A stretch of 64,000 bases of DNA. Origin: JAGNHN01 sp964590645 (GTDB lineage Bacteria > Bacteroidota > Bacteroidia > Bacteroidales > JAGNHN01). The stretch covers positions 62,001 to 126,000 of the forward strand of contig CAZPYJ010000004.1 in assembly GCA_964590645.1 (NCBI GenBank). The letters are read 5' to 3'. Shown here one piece after another: positions 52,566 to 60,538 of this stretch (positions are counted from its first letter, which is position 1; every line of letters begins with the position of its first letter). A program made the position numbers and the translations under genes. Below the pieces are notes generated by a model. The model had not been told where the DNA came from. It made no database searches and saw only the letters and a program-made list of their open reading frames with translations.

Positions 52566-52702
52566 GCAGGGATTTTTCGGAAGGGAAGGCAAAGGGAAAG
52601 CCTGCATTTTCTGCAAAGCCCGCTGCAAGTCAGGCTGTATAGCGTTTGTCAGTATAACAGATTAAATAAATCCCAAGAGTTTTTTTTTCCCTGAAAGGAT
52701 GT

Positions 52703-52710
52703 TAATTTTG
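52703..52710 (+). promoter_or_regulatory. TAnnTTTG promoter -7 element for the pseudopilin-like/DUF3822/rsmD unit
   Basis: TAATTTTG ends 23 nt before the ATG at 52734. A ten-T run (52679-52688) lies just upstream. Confidence 0.5.
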
Positions 52711-52733
52711 TCGATCATCAAAGGCCCCCATCA

Positions 52734-53303
52734 ATGAAAAAGACGATTATTCAGCTTGTGCTCTCAGTAGTGATCCTCCTCCTGGTATATTTTGTTTATG
52801 AAAGTGTGATGGCACCTGTCCGTTTCAACAAAGAATATGACTACAGGAGCAAAAAGGTGATTGAAAAGATGAAGCAGGTTCGTTCGGCCCAGCTACTTTA
52901 CAAGCAAGTCCACGGCACCTTTGCTCCCAGTTTTGATACCCTTGTTGATTTCTTGCAATACGGAGAGATTCCGGTGGTCAAGATGGTTCCTGATCCGGAA
53001 GACACCACCTTTACCCGTTCTATCCTGGATACGATTGCCTTTATTTCGGTAGGAGATTCGGTATTGGGTGCCGGAAAGGATCCGCAGACGATTCGCTATA
53101 TTCCCTTTACAGATAAGGAAGAGATCACCCTTAATGCCGGAACCATTGAGCGAAGCAATATTACCGTGCCGGTATTTGAGGCCATTGCGCCCAAGGAAAA
53201 ATACCTTAGCGGGCTGGATGATCACCTGATTCGTCAGGACAGATACAAGAGCGTAACGCTTGGGTCGATGACTGAACCTTCGTCGGACGGAAACTGGGAG
53301 TAA
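52734..53303 (+). CDS. Single-helix, pseudopilin-like conserved protein
   Basis: A 189-residue protein with a short basic N-terminus and one hydrophobic helix (IIQLVLSVVILLLVYFVYE), followed by an extended helix with RSAQLLYKQVHGTFAPSFDTLVDFL and a beta-rich tail. The helix-then-RSAQxxYKxxHGxFAPSFDTL pattern resembles the N-terminal part of type II/IV pseudopilins (compare a-a-x-x-Y-x-x-x-x-G-x-Y-P in GspG), but there is no standard prepilin peptidase site. It is the first gene of a unit with DUF3822 (7 nt downstream) and rsmD. The function is unknown; the resemblance is only a shape argument. Confidence 0.72.
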   Translation: MKKTIIQLVLSVVILLLVYFVYESVMAPVRFNKEYDYRSKKVIEKMKQVRSAQLLYKQVHGTFAPSFDTLVDFLQYGEIPVVKMVPDPEDTTFTRSILDTIAFISVGDSVLGAGKDPQTIRYIPFTDKEEITLNAGTIERSNITVPVFEAIAPKEKYLSGLDDHLIRQDRYKSVTLGSMTEPSSDGNWE

Positions 53304-53310
53304 ACCATTG

Positions 53311-54156
53311 ATGATGCCTGCGGAATCTGCATTGGCTGCGTATTGGTTTATCCCGGGCTTTAATCAAGGAAAACAGGATCAGAATGTTTTGAGCGTCCTG
53401 GCCAACCGGGATGAAGCCTTGTTCATTATTAGCAGTGAGCAGGGAAAGCTGCAAGGGGTGGTTCGTTTGCGGAATACCGCTTTGCTGATGCAATCGGCTG
53501 ATCCGGCCGGCTTGCGGATGAGGGTGGAGGCTTCCGGCCTGCCTCCGGGGCGCTATCGCAGGGCCTGCCTTATTCTCCGCAGTCAAAGATACAGCATCCT
53601 TCCCAGTGCGGTGGCCAAAGAAGTAGATCCCTTAAGCATATTGTCTGTCAGGCACAGCATCCGAAAAGGCGAGCAGGTCTTGCAGCATTCCGAGGATGAT
53701 TTGTCTTCATTCTTCGTGGATCGGCCTGCTCTGAGTCTCTTACTGAAAGAATACAGCCTGCAGACTCAGATATCCAATTACGGGATGCTGGTGGCCAGAG
53801 AAGCCATACGGATCTCTGCCGGCCGGGAGGAAGTATTGCTGGCCGACCTGGGTTCACGTTCTCTGGATGTGGCTATGGCCGGAAAAAACGGACTGACCTT
53901 TATCAATGCTTTTCCAGTCAGAACAGCAGAAGATGCCGCCTATCATTTTCTGAATGTATGGCGCAGCCTGGATAAGCCGGTGCGAATAGTCCTGACGGGT
54001 GAATTTGCAAGCCAGGGCCGCACCCCTGCCCTGATCAGTCCCTATATCGGGGAGTACGAAATCATCCATACCGACAAAATTCCTCCCGGGGCAGAAATAC
54101 CGGGAGGCACACACGATTTGCTGCTTCTCTTAAATCATTTGCCTTGCGTATCATAA
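53311..54156 (+). CDS. DUF3822-family protein with an actin/hexokinase-like pattern
   Basis: A 281-residue cytoplasmic protein of the Bacteroidota DUF3822 family, typically found next to rsmD. The start is ATG 53311 (or 53314); a TTG lies just before. The C-terminal half has VLLADLGSRSLDVAMAGKNGLTFINAFPV, reminiscent of the second phosphate loop and strand of actin-fold ATPases (DxGxxxxDxx), and VRIVLTGEFASQG, like the adenosine-region LTGG motif. The first phosphate loop is not evident, so it may be a degenerate member. The rsmD start overlaps its last 13 nt. Confidence 0.78.
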   Translation: MMPAESALAAYWFIPGFNQGKQDQNVLSVLANRDEALFIISSEQGKLQGVVRLRNTALLMQSADPAGLRMRVEASGLPPGRYRRACLILRSQRYSILPSAVAKEVDPLSILSVRHSIRKGEQVLQHSEDDLSSFFVDRPALSLLLKEYSLQTQISNYGMLVAREAIRISAGREEVLLADLGSRSLDVAMAGKNGLTFINAFPVRTAEDAAYHFLNVWRSLDKPVRIVLTGEFASQGRTPALISPYIGEYEIIHTDKIPPGAEIPGGTHDLLLLLNHLPCVS

Positions 54157-54683
54157 GCGGACGTTTTAAAGGAAAAAGATTGGGCCTGGCCGTGGGTTCA
54201 GGCATACGGCCAACCACAGATCAGGCCAGGGAAGGGCTTTTCAATATTCTGCAACATCGCTGGGTGATTGAAGATACAAGGGTGCTCGACCTGTTTGCCG
54301 GGAGTGGGGCTGTTTCCCTTGAGTTCATCAGCCGCAATTGTACAGAAGTGGTGGCCGTGGAGCAATCGCCTAAGGCCGTGAAGATGCTCCGTCAAACCAG
54401 CCTTGATTGGGGAATAGATAATCTGCATATCCTGCAGAAAGATGTCTTTTTGTATTTGCGGCAGGTACAAGACCAATTTGACCTCATCTTTGCCGACCCT
54501 CCTTTCGACCATCCCCGTTTGCCTGAATTGCCCGCAGAGGTGCTGAACAGCGGATTGCTGAAAGAGGATGGCCTTTTTATCCTGGAACATTCCAAAAGCC
54601 ATTCCTTCGAGGATCATCCTTTTTTCCGGGACGGTCGCCGTTATGGTCACGTGCATTTCAGTTTTTTCTTAAAAGGGGACTAA
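54144..54683 (+). CDS. rsmD: 16S rRNA (guanine966-N2)-methyltransferase
   Basis: Methylates G966 of 16S rRNA in the assembling 30S subunit. The 179-residue protein starts MRIISGRFKGKRL with a TTG codon at 54144-54146, as judged by the conserved N-terminus; this gives a 13-nt overlap with DUF3822. It has RPTTDQAREGLFNIL, the SAM loop VLDLFAGSGAVSLEFISR, and the catalytic DPPF in LIFADPPFDHPRLPEL. The usual Bacteroidota order DUF3822-rsmD supports the assignment. It converges on the gap genes; the terminator at 54682-54715 serves those. Confidence 0.95.
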   Translation: MRIISGRFKGKRLGLAVGSGIRPTTDQAREGLFNILQHRWVIEDTRVLDLFAGSGAVSLEFISRNCTEVVAVEQSPKAVKMLRQTSLDWGIDNLHILQKDVFLYLRQVQDQFDLIFADPPFDHPRLPELPAEVLNSGLLKEDGLFILEHSKSHSFEDHPFFRDGRRYGHVHFSFFLKGD

Positions 54684-54715
54684 AAAAAACACCCCCCGGA
54701 TGTTTTCGGAGGGTG
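54682..54715 (-). terminator. Rho-independent terminator of the gap gene pair
   Basis: On the minus strand a CACCC/GGGTG stem (54711-54715 with 54690-54694) extends past one mismatch with further G-C pairs, then eight T residues (A54682-54689). It starts 25 nt after the gap stop; it overlaps the rsmD stop by two bases. Confidence 0.82.
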
Positions 54716-54739
54716 CTTGATCAGGGCTTGTTCCCGGGT

Positions 54740-55741
54740 TTAATCGAACTTCTTCAGAAGGGTGATCAGGTCCACGATGCGGGCTGAGTATCCCCATTCA
54801 TTGTCGTACCAGTTGAGGGTGCGGATAACGCGTTTACCCAGTACACTGGTGAACTCCGAGTCGTAGATGGAGGAGTAGGGATTTCCGACGATATCAGAAG
54901 ACACGATAGGTCCTTCAGCATAAAGAAGGACATCCTTCATTGCTTCGCTGTTGGCTGCTTCCCTGACCACACGGTGCACGTCTTCTACGGTAACATCGGT
55001 AGCCACTTCCACAACCAGGTCGACCACGGAGCCATCCGGTATGGGCACCCGGCAGGCTAAGCCATCGAGTTTGCCCTTGAGTTCGGGAATGACTTTTCCG
55101 ACTGCTTTGGCGGCCCCGGTGGTGGTGGGGATGATGTTCTCAGCAGCAGCCCTTCCGCGGCGGAGGTCCTTGTGTGGAACATCCGCCAGTCGCTGGTCAT
55201 TGGTATAGGCGTGGGTAGTGGTCATCATTCCTTCCACAATGCCAAAGGCATCGTTCAATACTTTGGCCATCGGGGCAAGGCAATTGGTGGTGCAGGAGGC
55301 ATTGGAGATAATGCGGTGCTCAGCTTTCAGACCATCTTCGTTCACCCCGATGACGGCGGTATAATCTATCTCGTCTTTGGAAGGCACGGTCAGGATTACC
55401 CGTTTGGCTCCCGCATCCAGGTGGGGCACCAGGCTCTCACGGCTGCGGAACACCCCGGTGGCTTCAATGACCACATCTACGCCGAGTTCTTTCCAGGGAA
55501 GATCAGCAGGGTTGCGTTCACTGAGCATTCTGACTTTTTCATTGGGCGTAATCAGGTATCCGTCTTCGATATAGACATTCTGCTCGAAGCGCTGCATTAT
55601 GCTGTCATATCTCAACAGGTACTGAAGGGCTTCGTGGTCAAACAAATCGTTGATGGCAACGATATCAATGTCCTTCCTGTCATTCATAATCCGGAAGACA
55701 CTTCTTCCGATGCGGCCAAAGCCGTTTATGGCTACTCTCAT
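54740..55741 (-). CDS. gap: Glyceraldehyde-3-phosphate dehydrogenase (catalytically complete)
   Basis: Oxidises glyceraldehyde 3-phosphate to 1,3-bisphosphoglycerate with NAD and phosphate. The 333-residue protein opens VAINGFGRIGRSVFRI, has the NAD-selective aspartate in AINDLFD (residue 32 region), catalytic cysteine C150 in NASCTTNC, His177 in TTTHAYTNDQ, the phosphate-site TGAAK (208-212) and Arg231 in LACRVPIP, and the WYDNEWGYS motif (311-319) with the NAD-binding Asn. The start is ATG 55739-55741; its first bases overlap the stop of the upstream GAPDH-like gene (ATGA). It is probably translated together with that paralogue. Confidence 0.96.
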   Translation of the reverse strand: MRVAINGFGRIGRSVFRIMNDRKDIDIVAINDLFDHEALQYLLRYDSIMQRFEQNVYIEDGYLITPNEKVRMLSERNPADLPWKELGVDVVIEATGVFRSRESLVPHLDAGAKRVILTVPSKDEIDYTAVIGVNEDGLKAEHRIISNASCTTNCLAPMAKVLNDAFGIVEGMMTTTHAYTNDQRLADVPHKDLRRGRAAAENIIPTTTGAAKAVGKVIPELKGKLDGLACRVPIPDGSVVDLVVEVATDVTVEDVHRVVREAANSEAMKDVLLYAEGPIVSSDIVGNPYSSIYDSEFTSVLGKRVIRTLNWYDNEWGYSARIVDLITLLKKFD

Positions 55742-56754
55742 TTTGCACCTCCTTTCAGGTCGTTTTGATGATAAAGCAACATCAGGTCTTTGATGCGGTG
55801 GGCCAGGCTCAGGTAGCCGTGATACCATCCAATGGCTTTGAAAAGGCGGCTGCCTGATTTCATTGCCGCTTTCACATCGTACACCAGGGAATGGGAATTT
55901 CCGATGACATCGGTGGATACGATGGGATCCTCCATCACTTCGATGAGGTTTGGCGTCTGCTGACTGGCTTCAATCACAGCTTTCAGGATGTCATCCAGGG
56001 AGAATTCAGTGGTTTTCAAAAATGCGGTAAGGTCCAGGAGTGAGCCTTCCGGTACCGGCACATTCAGGGCTCCACCGGCGATCTTCCCTTTCATTTCGGG
56101 CATAATCTCCTGCAGCCAATGGATAGCGGGGGCCGTATTTGGGATAATGTTCTCCGCCGCAGAACGGCTTCTGCGGAAATCGGTGCCGGCGACATTCCTA
56201 AGGGGTTGGTCGGCTGTGTAGGCGTGAATGGAGGAAACAACCACCTGGTCGATGCCAAAGTTCTCATTCAATATTTTGATCAGCAAGGCAGCGGCATTGG
56301 TGGTGGCCGATCCGGCCGAGATGATGCGGTCTGCTGATTGAATGTGGTTCTGGTTCACGCCGATGATGGCAAGCCTGTCGATGGGGTCTTCAGGCAGGCC
56401 GCTCAGGATAACCCTGCTGGCCCCTGATTCAAGATGACTGGCCAGGGCCGCACGGGATTTGTATTTCCCGGTGGCATCTACCACAAAATCCACTTCAAAG
56501 GCATCCCAGGGTACGTGGGAGGGAGTAATACCCTGTACCATCCTTGCCCGTCCATTGTCCGAGATCAGATGATTGCCTTCCAGGCTAACTTTTTTTCCTT
56601 TGGGCATATGGGATTGCAGGAGGTAATGCAGGATCTCGGGTTTGCCAATATCGCTAATGGCGACCACTTCGATCCGGTCGTCCTGCAGGCAGGCATTATA
56701 CAGGTGCCTGCCCGTTTCACCAAAACCCATAATTCCGAGACGTAGTCTGCGCAT
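55738..56754 (-). CDS. GAPDH-family paralogue lacking the catalytic cysteine (probable pseudoenzyme)
   Basis: A 338-residue, intact GAPDH-fold protein (LGIMGFGETGRHLYN at the NAD loop). Alignment with the neighbouring enzyme is gap-free to at least residue 231 by identical numbering: the nucleophile region reads SAGSATTNA, so Cys150 is Ala; His177 is kept (SSIHAYTADQP); the substrate Arg231 is Asn (GGALNVPVP); TGAAK at 208-212 reads APAIH; and WYDNEWGYS reads WYHGYLSLA, losing the NAD-contacting Asn. It should not be able to carry out the phosphorylating reaction. It lies upstream of gap with a 4-nt ATGA overlap. Possible roles are heterotetramer formation with Gap, regulation, or a different reaction. 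The frame is open and shows no sign of decay. Confidence 0.9.
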   Translation of the reverse strand: MRRLRLGIMGFGETGRHLYNACLQDDRIEVVAISDIGKPEILHYLLQSHMPKGKKVSLEGNHLISDNGRARMVQGITPSHVPWDAFEVDFVVDATGKYKSRAALASHLESGASRVILSGLPEDPIDRLAIIGVNQNHIQSADRIISAGSATTNAAALLIKILNENFGIDQVVVSSIHAYTADQPLRNVAGTDFRRSRSAAENIIPNTAPAIHWLQEIMPEMKGKIAGGALNVPVPEGSLLDLTAFLKTTEFSLDDILKAVIEASQQTPNLIEVMEDPIVSTDVIGNSHSLVYDVKAAMKSGSRLFKAIGWYHGYLSLAHRIKDLMLLYHQNDLKGGAK

Positions 56755-56963
56755 AAGTTCTGTGCTTTAAATGAATAAATAGTATTGCTTTCAAAACCGT
56801 GCTTCATTTGGATACGGAAGCCGTTTTTAAGGCTATGCAAAATTCGATATTTTAAACCTATTCCTTTCAACACTTAAATTAATAATTTGTTAATCAGGGT
56901 TTGATCCCCGATGGGGCGTCGCGGGAGGATTCGGCTTTTCTGCAAGGATTGCCTAAATAATCC

Positions 56964-56971
56964 TAATTTTG
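56964..56971 (+). promoter_or_regulatory. TAnnTTTG promoter -7 element for lepA
   Basis: TAATTTTG ends 19 nt before the lepA ATG. Confidence 0.5.
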
Positions 56972-56990
56972 CAGGCGCTAATATACCTTG

Positions 56991-58778
56991 ATGAAACACC
57001 TTCGCAACTTCTGCATCATTGCACACATTGATCACGGGAAGAGTACCCTGGCCGATCGCCTGCTGGAGCGCACCAATTCAGTTACCGGTAGGGATATCCG
57101 TGAACAGATGCTGGACAATATGGATCTGGAGCGTGAACGTGGCATTACCATCAAGAGCCACGCTGTGCAGATGGCCTATGAAAAGGATGGGAAGCAGTAT
57201 ATCTTTAATCTGATCGATACGCCCGGTCACGTGGATTTCAGTTATGAAGTTTCACGCTCCATTGCCGCCTGCGAAGGAGCCCTCCTGGTGATTGATGCCA
57301 CCCAGGGAATTCAGGCCCAGACTATCTCTAATCTCTATCTCGCCCTTGAGCACAACCTCGAAATCATCCCTGTTCTGAATAAGATGGATCTGGACAATGC
57401 AATGCCCGAGGAGGTTGCTGAACAGATCATCGACCTGATCGGTTGCAAACCGGAAGATATTATCCCTGCCAGCGGAAAGACAGGCTACGGAGTAGAAGCG
57501 ATACTGGATGCCATTGTTGAGAAAGTTCCCCCACCCAAAGGTGATCCAGAGGCACCGTTGCAAGCCCTGATTTTCGACTCAGTATACAACAGTTTCCGGG
57601 GAATCATTGCCTATTTCAAAATATCCAATGGGGAAATCCGGAAAGGGGATAAGGTGAAGTTCATCAATACCGGAAAAGAATACGATGCCGATGAGATCGG
57701 GGTGCTTCAGCTCAAACAGTTGCCCAGGGAGAAACTGAGCACCGGTGAGGTGGGGTATATCATCAGCGGGATCAAAGAGTCGAAAGAGGTTAAAGTAGGA
57801 GATACCATTACCCACGTTGCGAATCCGTGTACTACGGGCATTGCGGGCTTTCAAAATGTGAAGCCGATGGTTTTTGCCGGAGTGTATCCTATTGATGCCG
57901 ATGATTATGAGGAGTTGCGGGCTTCAATGGAGAAGCTGCAGCTCAACGATGCCTCTCTAACCTGGGAACCGGAGTCATCCGCTGCCCTGGGATTTGGTTT
58001 TCGTTGCGGATTTCTGGGGCTGCTGCATATGGAGATCATTCAGGAGCGCCTCGACCGGGAGTTTGATATGGATGTCATCACCACCGTACCCAACGTCAGC
58101 TATAAGGTTGTCACCACCAAACAAGAGCTTATTGAGGTACACAATCCTTCCGGTTTGCCGGTGCTGAACCTCATCGATCATATCCAGGAACCCTATATCA
58201 TAGCCCAGGTGATTACCCGCTCCGAATACCTGGGAGGAGTGATGAAGCTTTGCATCGACAAAAGGGGGATACTGAAGAACCAGGTTTATCTCACTTCCGA
58301 CAGGATCGAGGTGACTTTTGAAATGCCGCTGGCTGAGATCGTATTTGATTTCTATGATAAACTGAAAAGCATCAGTAAGGGTTACGCCAGTTTCGATTAC
58401 CATATTTCAGGATACCGCCAGGCCAGCCTGGTCAGATTGGATATCCTGATCAACGGGGATATGGTGGATGCCCTCTCTGCCCTGATCCATCGTGATAATG
58501 CATACGAGTTCGGGCGCAAGATCTGCGTCAAACTCAAAGAACTCATTCCAAGGCAACAGTTTGATGTGGCCATACAGGCTGCCATCGGAGCCAAAATTAT
58601 TGCCCGCGAAACGGTCAAGGCCCTGCGAAAGGATGTCACCGCAAAATGTTATGGGGGAGACATCACCCGGAAGAGAAAACTCCTGGAAAAACAGAAGAAG
58701 GGAAAGAAAAGAATGCGGCAGGTGGGTAATGTCGAAATCCCGCAGAATGCCTTCCTTGCCGTACTGAAGATGGATTAA
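56991..58778 (+). CDS. lepA: Elongation factor 4 (LepA)
   Basis: A back-translocating ribosomal GTPase. The 595-residue protein has G1 AHIDHGKSTLADRLLE, G3 DTPGHVDFSYEVSRSI, G4 NKMDLDNA, and the LepA-specific C-terminal domain (LVRLDILINGDMVDALSALIHRDNAY, then IPRQQFDVAIQAAIGAKIIARETVKALRKDVTAKCYGGDITRKRKLLEKQKKGKKRMRQVG). The start is ATG 56991; a TTG precedes it in frame. It has its own promoter and is divergent from the GAPDH-like gene. The sequence is complete and ordinary. Confidence 0.97.
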   Translation: MKHLRNFCIIAHIDHGKSTLADRLLERTNSVTGRDIREQMLDNMDLERERGITIKSHAVQMAYEKDGKQYIFNLIDTPGHVDFSYEVSRSIAACEGALLVIDATQGIQAQTISNLYLALEHNLEIIPVLNKMDLDNAMPEEVAEQIIDLIGCKPEDIIPASGKTGYGVEAILDAIVEKVPPPKGDPEAPLQALIFDSVYNSFRGIIAYFKISNGEIRKGDKVKFINTGKEYDADEIGVLQLKQLPREKLSTGEVGYIISGIKESKEVKVGDTITHVANPCTTGIAGFQNVKPMVFAGVYPIDADDYEELRASMEKLQLNDASLTWEPESSAALGFGFRCGFLGLLHMEIIQERLDREFDMDVITTVPNVSYKVVTTKQELIEVHNPSGLPVLNLIDHIQEPYIIAQVITRSEYLGGVMKLCIDKRGILKNQVYLTSDRIEVTFEMPLAEIVFDFYDKLKSISKGYASFDYHISGYRQASLVRLDILINGDMVDALSALIHRDNAYEFGRKICVKLKELIPRQQFDVAIQAAIGAKIIARETVKALRKDVTAKCYGGDITRKRKLLEKQKKGKKRMRQVGNVEIPQNAFLAVLKMD

Positions 58779-58854
58779 ACCCTTCTTAGATCCTTATTGT
58801 AACTTTTTTGCCTGTGATCTCGTCACAGCATCATAGCATCATCACCAGAGACGT

Positions 58855-59340
58855 ATGACCGTCAGGGAATACAATGAGTGTGTGGACCGGCACGCAGACC
58901 CGGTATACCGCTTTATCCTGAAGAATCTCAGGGATGAAGAGGGAGCACGGGATGTAGTGCAGGAGGCTTATGCCCGAATGTGGGAGAAGGTGAAAGATGT
59001 GTCCTATGAGAAAGCCAAATCCTATCTTTTCACCACCGCCTATCATACAATGATAGACCACATCCGGAAAAATCAAAGGCAAATAAGGATGGAGGATGGG
59101 CATATTAATATGGTACGTTCGCGCCACGATTACAATGACATCCGGGAAGTGCTGGATGAAGGTCTGGCGAAACTGCCCGAGATACAGCGATCAGTGCTGA
59201 TGCTTCGTGATTACGAAGGCTATGCCTATCAGGAGATCGGGGAGATTACAGGTTTAAGCGAATCGCAGGTCAAGGTATATATCTTTCGCGCCCGCGCTGC
59301 ATTGAAGAAGTATATCGTCAGCCTGGATCTGGTAATATAG
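58855..59340 (+). CDS. ECF RNA polymerase sigma factor
   Basis: A 161-residue group 4 sigma factor with region 2 (YRFILKNLRDEEGARDVVQEAYARMWEKV, then SYLFTTAYHTMIDHIRKNQRQ) at about residues 19-80 and region 4 (LPEIQRSVLMLRDYEGYAYQEIGEITGLSESQVKVYIFRARAALKK) at about 105-155. It precedes the putative anti-sigma factor by 2 nt. Its targets may include the downstream DUF2807 gene, but no promoter for it can be pointed to here. The unit probably senses envelope state. Confidence 0.93.
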   Translation: MTVREYNECVDRHADPVYRFILKNLRDEEGARDVVQEAYARMWEKVKDVSYEKAKSYLFTTAYHTMIDHIRKNQRQIRMEDGHINMVRSRHDYNDIREVLDEGLAKLPEIQRSVLMLRDYEGYAYQEIGEITGLSESQVKVYIFRARAALKKYIVSLDLVI

Positions 59341-59342
59341 CA

Positions 59343-60470
59343 ATGGGAAAGATCAATATTCATAATTATGAGGCGTATCTGCTGGATTACCTGGAGGGCC
59401 AGCTTGCTGATCCCCTGAGAGCGGAGATGCAAGCCTTTCTTTCAGCCCATCCGGAGATTGCATCGGATGCGGAAGGCCTGGATGCGGTACGCCTGGATGC
59501 AGAAGCCCTGGCTTTTCCCAATCCTGCCTCACTCTATCAGGCCGAAGCGGCCATCCTTGAGGAGACCCGGGAAAAGCTGTTCCTCCAGGCTGCCGATGGA
59601 AGCCTGGATCAGGAAGGAGAGATACAATTAGCCCTGTGGCTGAAAGAGCACCCGGAATCCGGCAGGGAATACCGGGCCGCAATGCTGACACGCCTGTTGC
59701 CGGATGCACAGATTGCCTTCCCGGATAAAAGTATACTGAAGAAAAGCATCCCGCTATACCGTAAAGGCTTCTTTGTTGCTGCCAGCCGGATTGCCGCTGT
59801 CTTTTTGCTCTTACTGCTGAGCCTGACCCTGATCCGTTTGCCGGAAGATGAGCCATTGCTTGTTTCCGGAGATATGCTTCGCTTGCCACCCGACAGGCTC
59901 ACAAGCCCGCAGCTTCCGCCCCGTAGTGGATCGGATCAGCCTGCTGAACCCATAAAGAAGATGGAGGATCTGCCCGCAGCTCCCCTTCAGGATGAACCGC
60001 TGCCCGGAGCGATTGCGGCGTCTGAAAGCACAAACAAAGCGGCTATAGCCCCTTCCATATTGGCTGAACCCTTATTCCTGGATCCCCTGGCGCCGGAAGT
60101 ACTGAGTCAAAGCCTCATCCCTGCCGCTCAGACACCAGCCTGGATCGCCTATCGTTCCACCCCGTATAATAAAACCGCAGCCATCAAATCTCTGATTGCA
60201 TCCGGACCCGAACCGGAAGCGCAGGGAAGGCTGTTCAATATTTCCTGGCTATTGGGAAAACAAGCCCGGTCACGAACAGCATCACACAATGAGGGATGGA
60301 TCACAAACCCTGTATTCTGGGATATTGCTGATGCCGGGATTAGCACCATCAATGCCCTGACCGACCAGCGACTGACCCTGGAAAGAGATGTGGATGATGA
60401 GGGCAATACCATATCTTATGCATTGTATAATGATGGTTTTGAGATCACCCGCAAACGCCGTTTCGAATAA
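59343..60470 (+). CDS. Putative membrane anti-sigma factor
   Basis: A 375-residue protein 2 nt after the sigma gene. Its N-terminal part has Bacteroidota zinc-less anti-sigma-type features (NYEAYLLDYLEGQLADPLRAEMQAFLSAHPEI), followed by a second similar unit at about residues 75-105 (LFLQAADGSLDQEGEIQLALWLKEHPESGREY). One transmembrane helix lies at about 144-165 (GFFVAASRIAAVFLLLLLSLTLI). The rest is a Pro/Ala-rich periplasmic region and a C-terminal folded end. No ligand domain is recognised. The assignment rests on pairing with the ECF gene and the single-helix topology. Confidence 0.78.
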   Translation: MGKINIHNYEAYLLDYLEGQLADPLRAEMQAFLSAHPEIASDAEGLDAVRLDAEALAFPNPASLYQAEAAILEETREKLFLQAADGSLDQEGEIQLALWLKEHPESGREYRAAMLTRLLPDAQIAFPDKSILKKSIPLYRKGFFVAASRIAAVFLLLLLSLTLIRLPEDEPLLVSGDMLRLPPDRLTSPQLPPRSGSDQPAEPIKKMEDLPAAPLQDEPLPGAIAASESTNKAAIAPSILAEPLFLDPLAPEVLSQSLIPAAQTPAWIAYRSTPYNKTAAIKSLIASGPEPEAQGRLFNISWLLGKQARSRTASHNEGWITNPVFWDIADAGISTINALTDQRLTLERDVDDEGNTISYALYNDGFEITRKRRFE

Positions 60471-60538
60471 AATCCCCGACTTGCCTGTAACAAATACACA
60501 GCTGTGGCCGTCTTATTCCTGTCTTTAATTCCAATGCT

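Noticed and set aside
55738..56754. The Ala150 GAPDH-like gene as a decaying pseudogene
   Set aside because: It has full length, no frameshift or stop, and a precise overlap with gap, so it is more likely a maintained protein.
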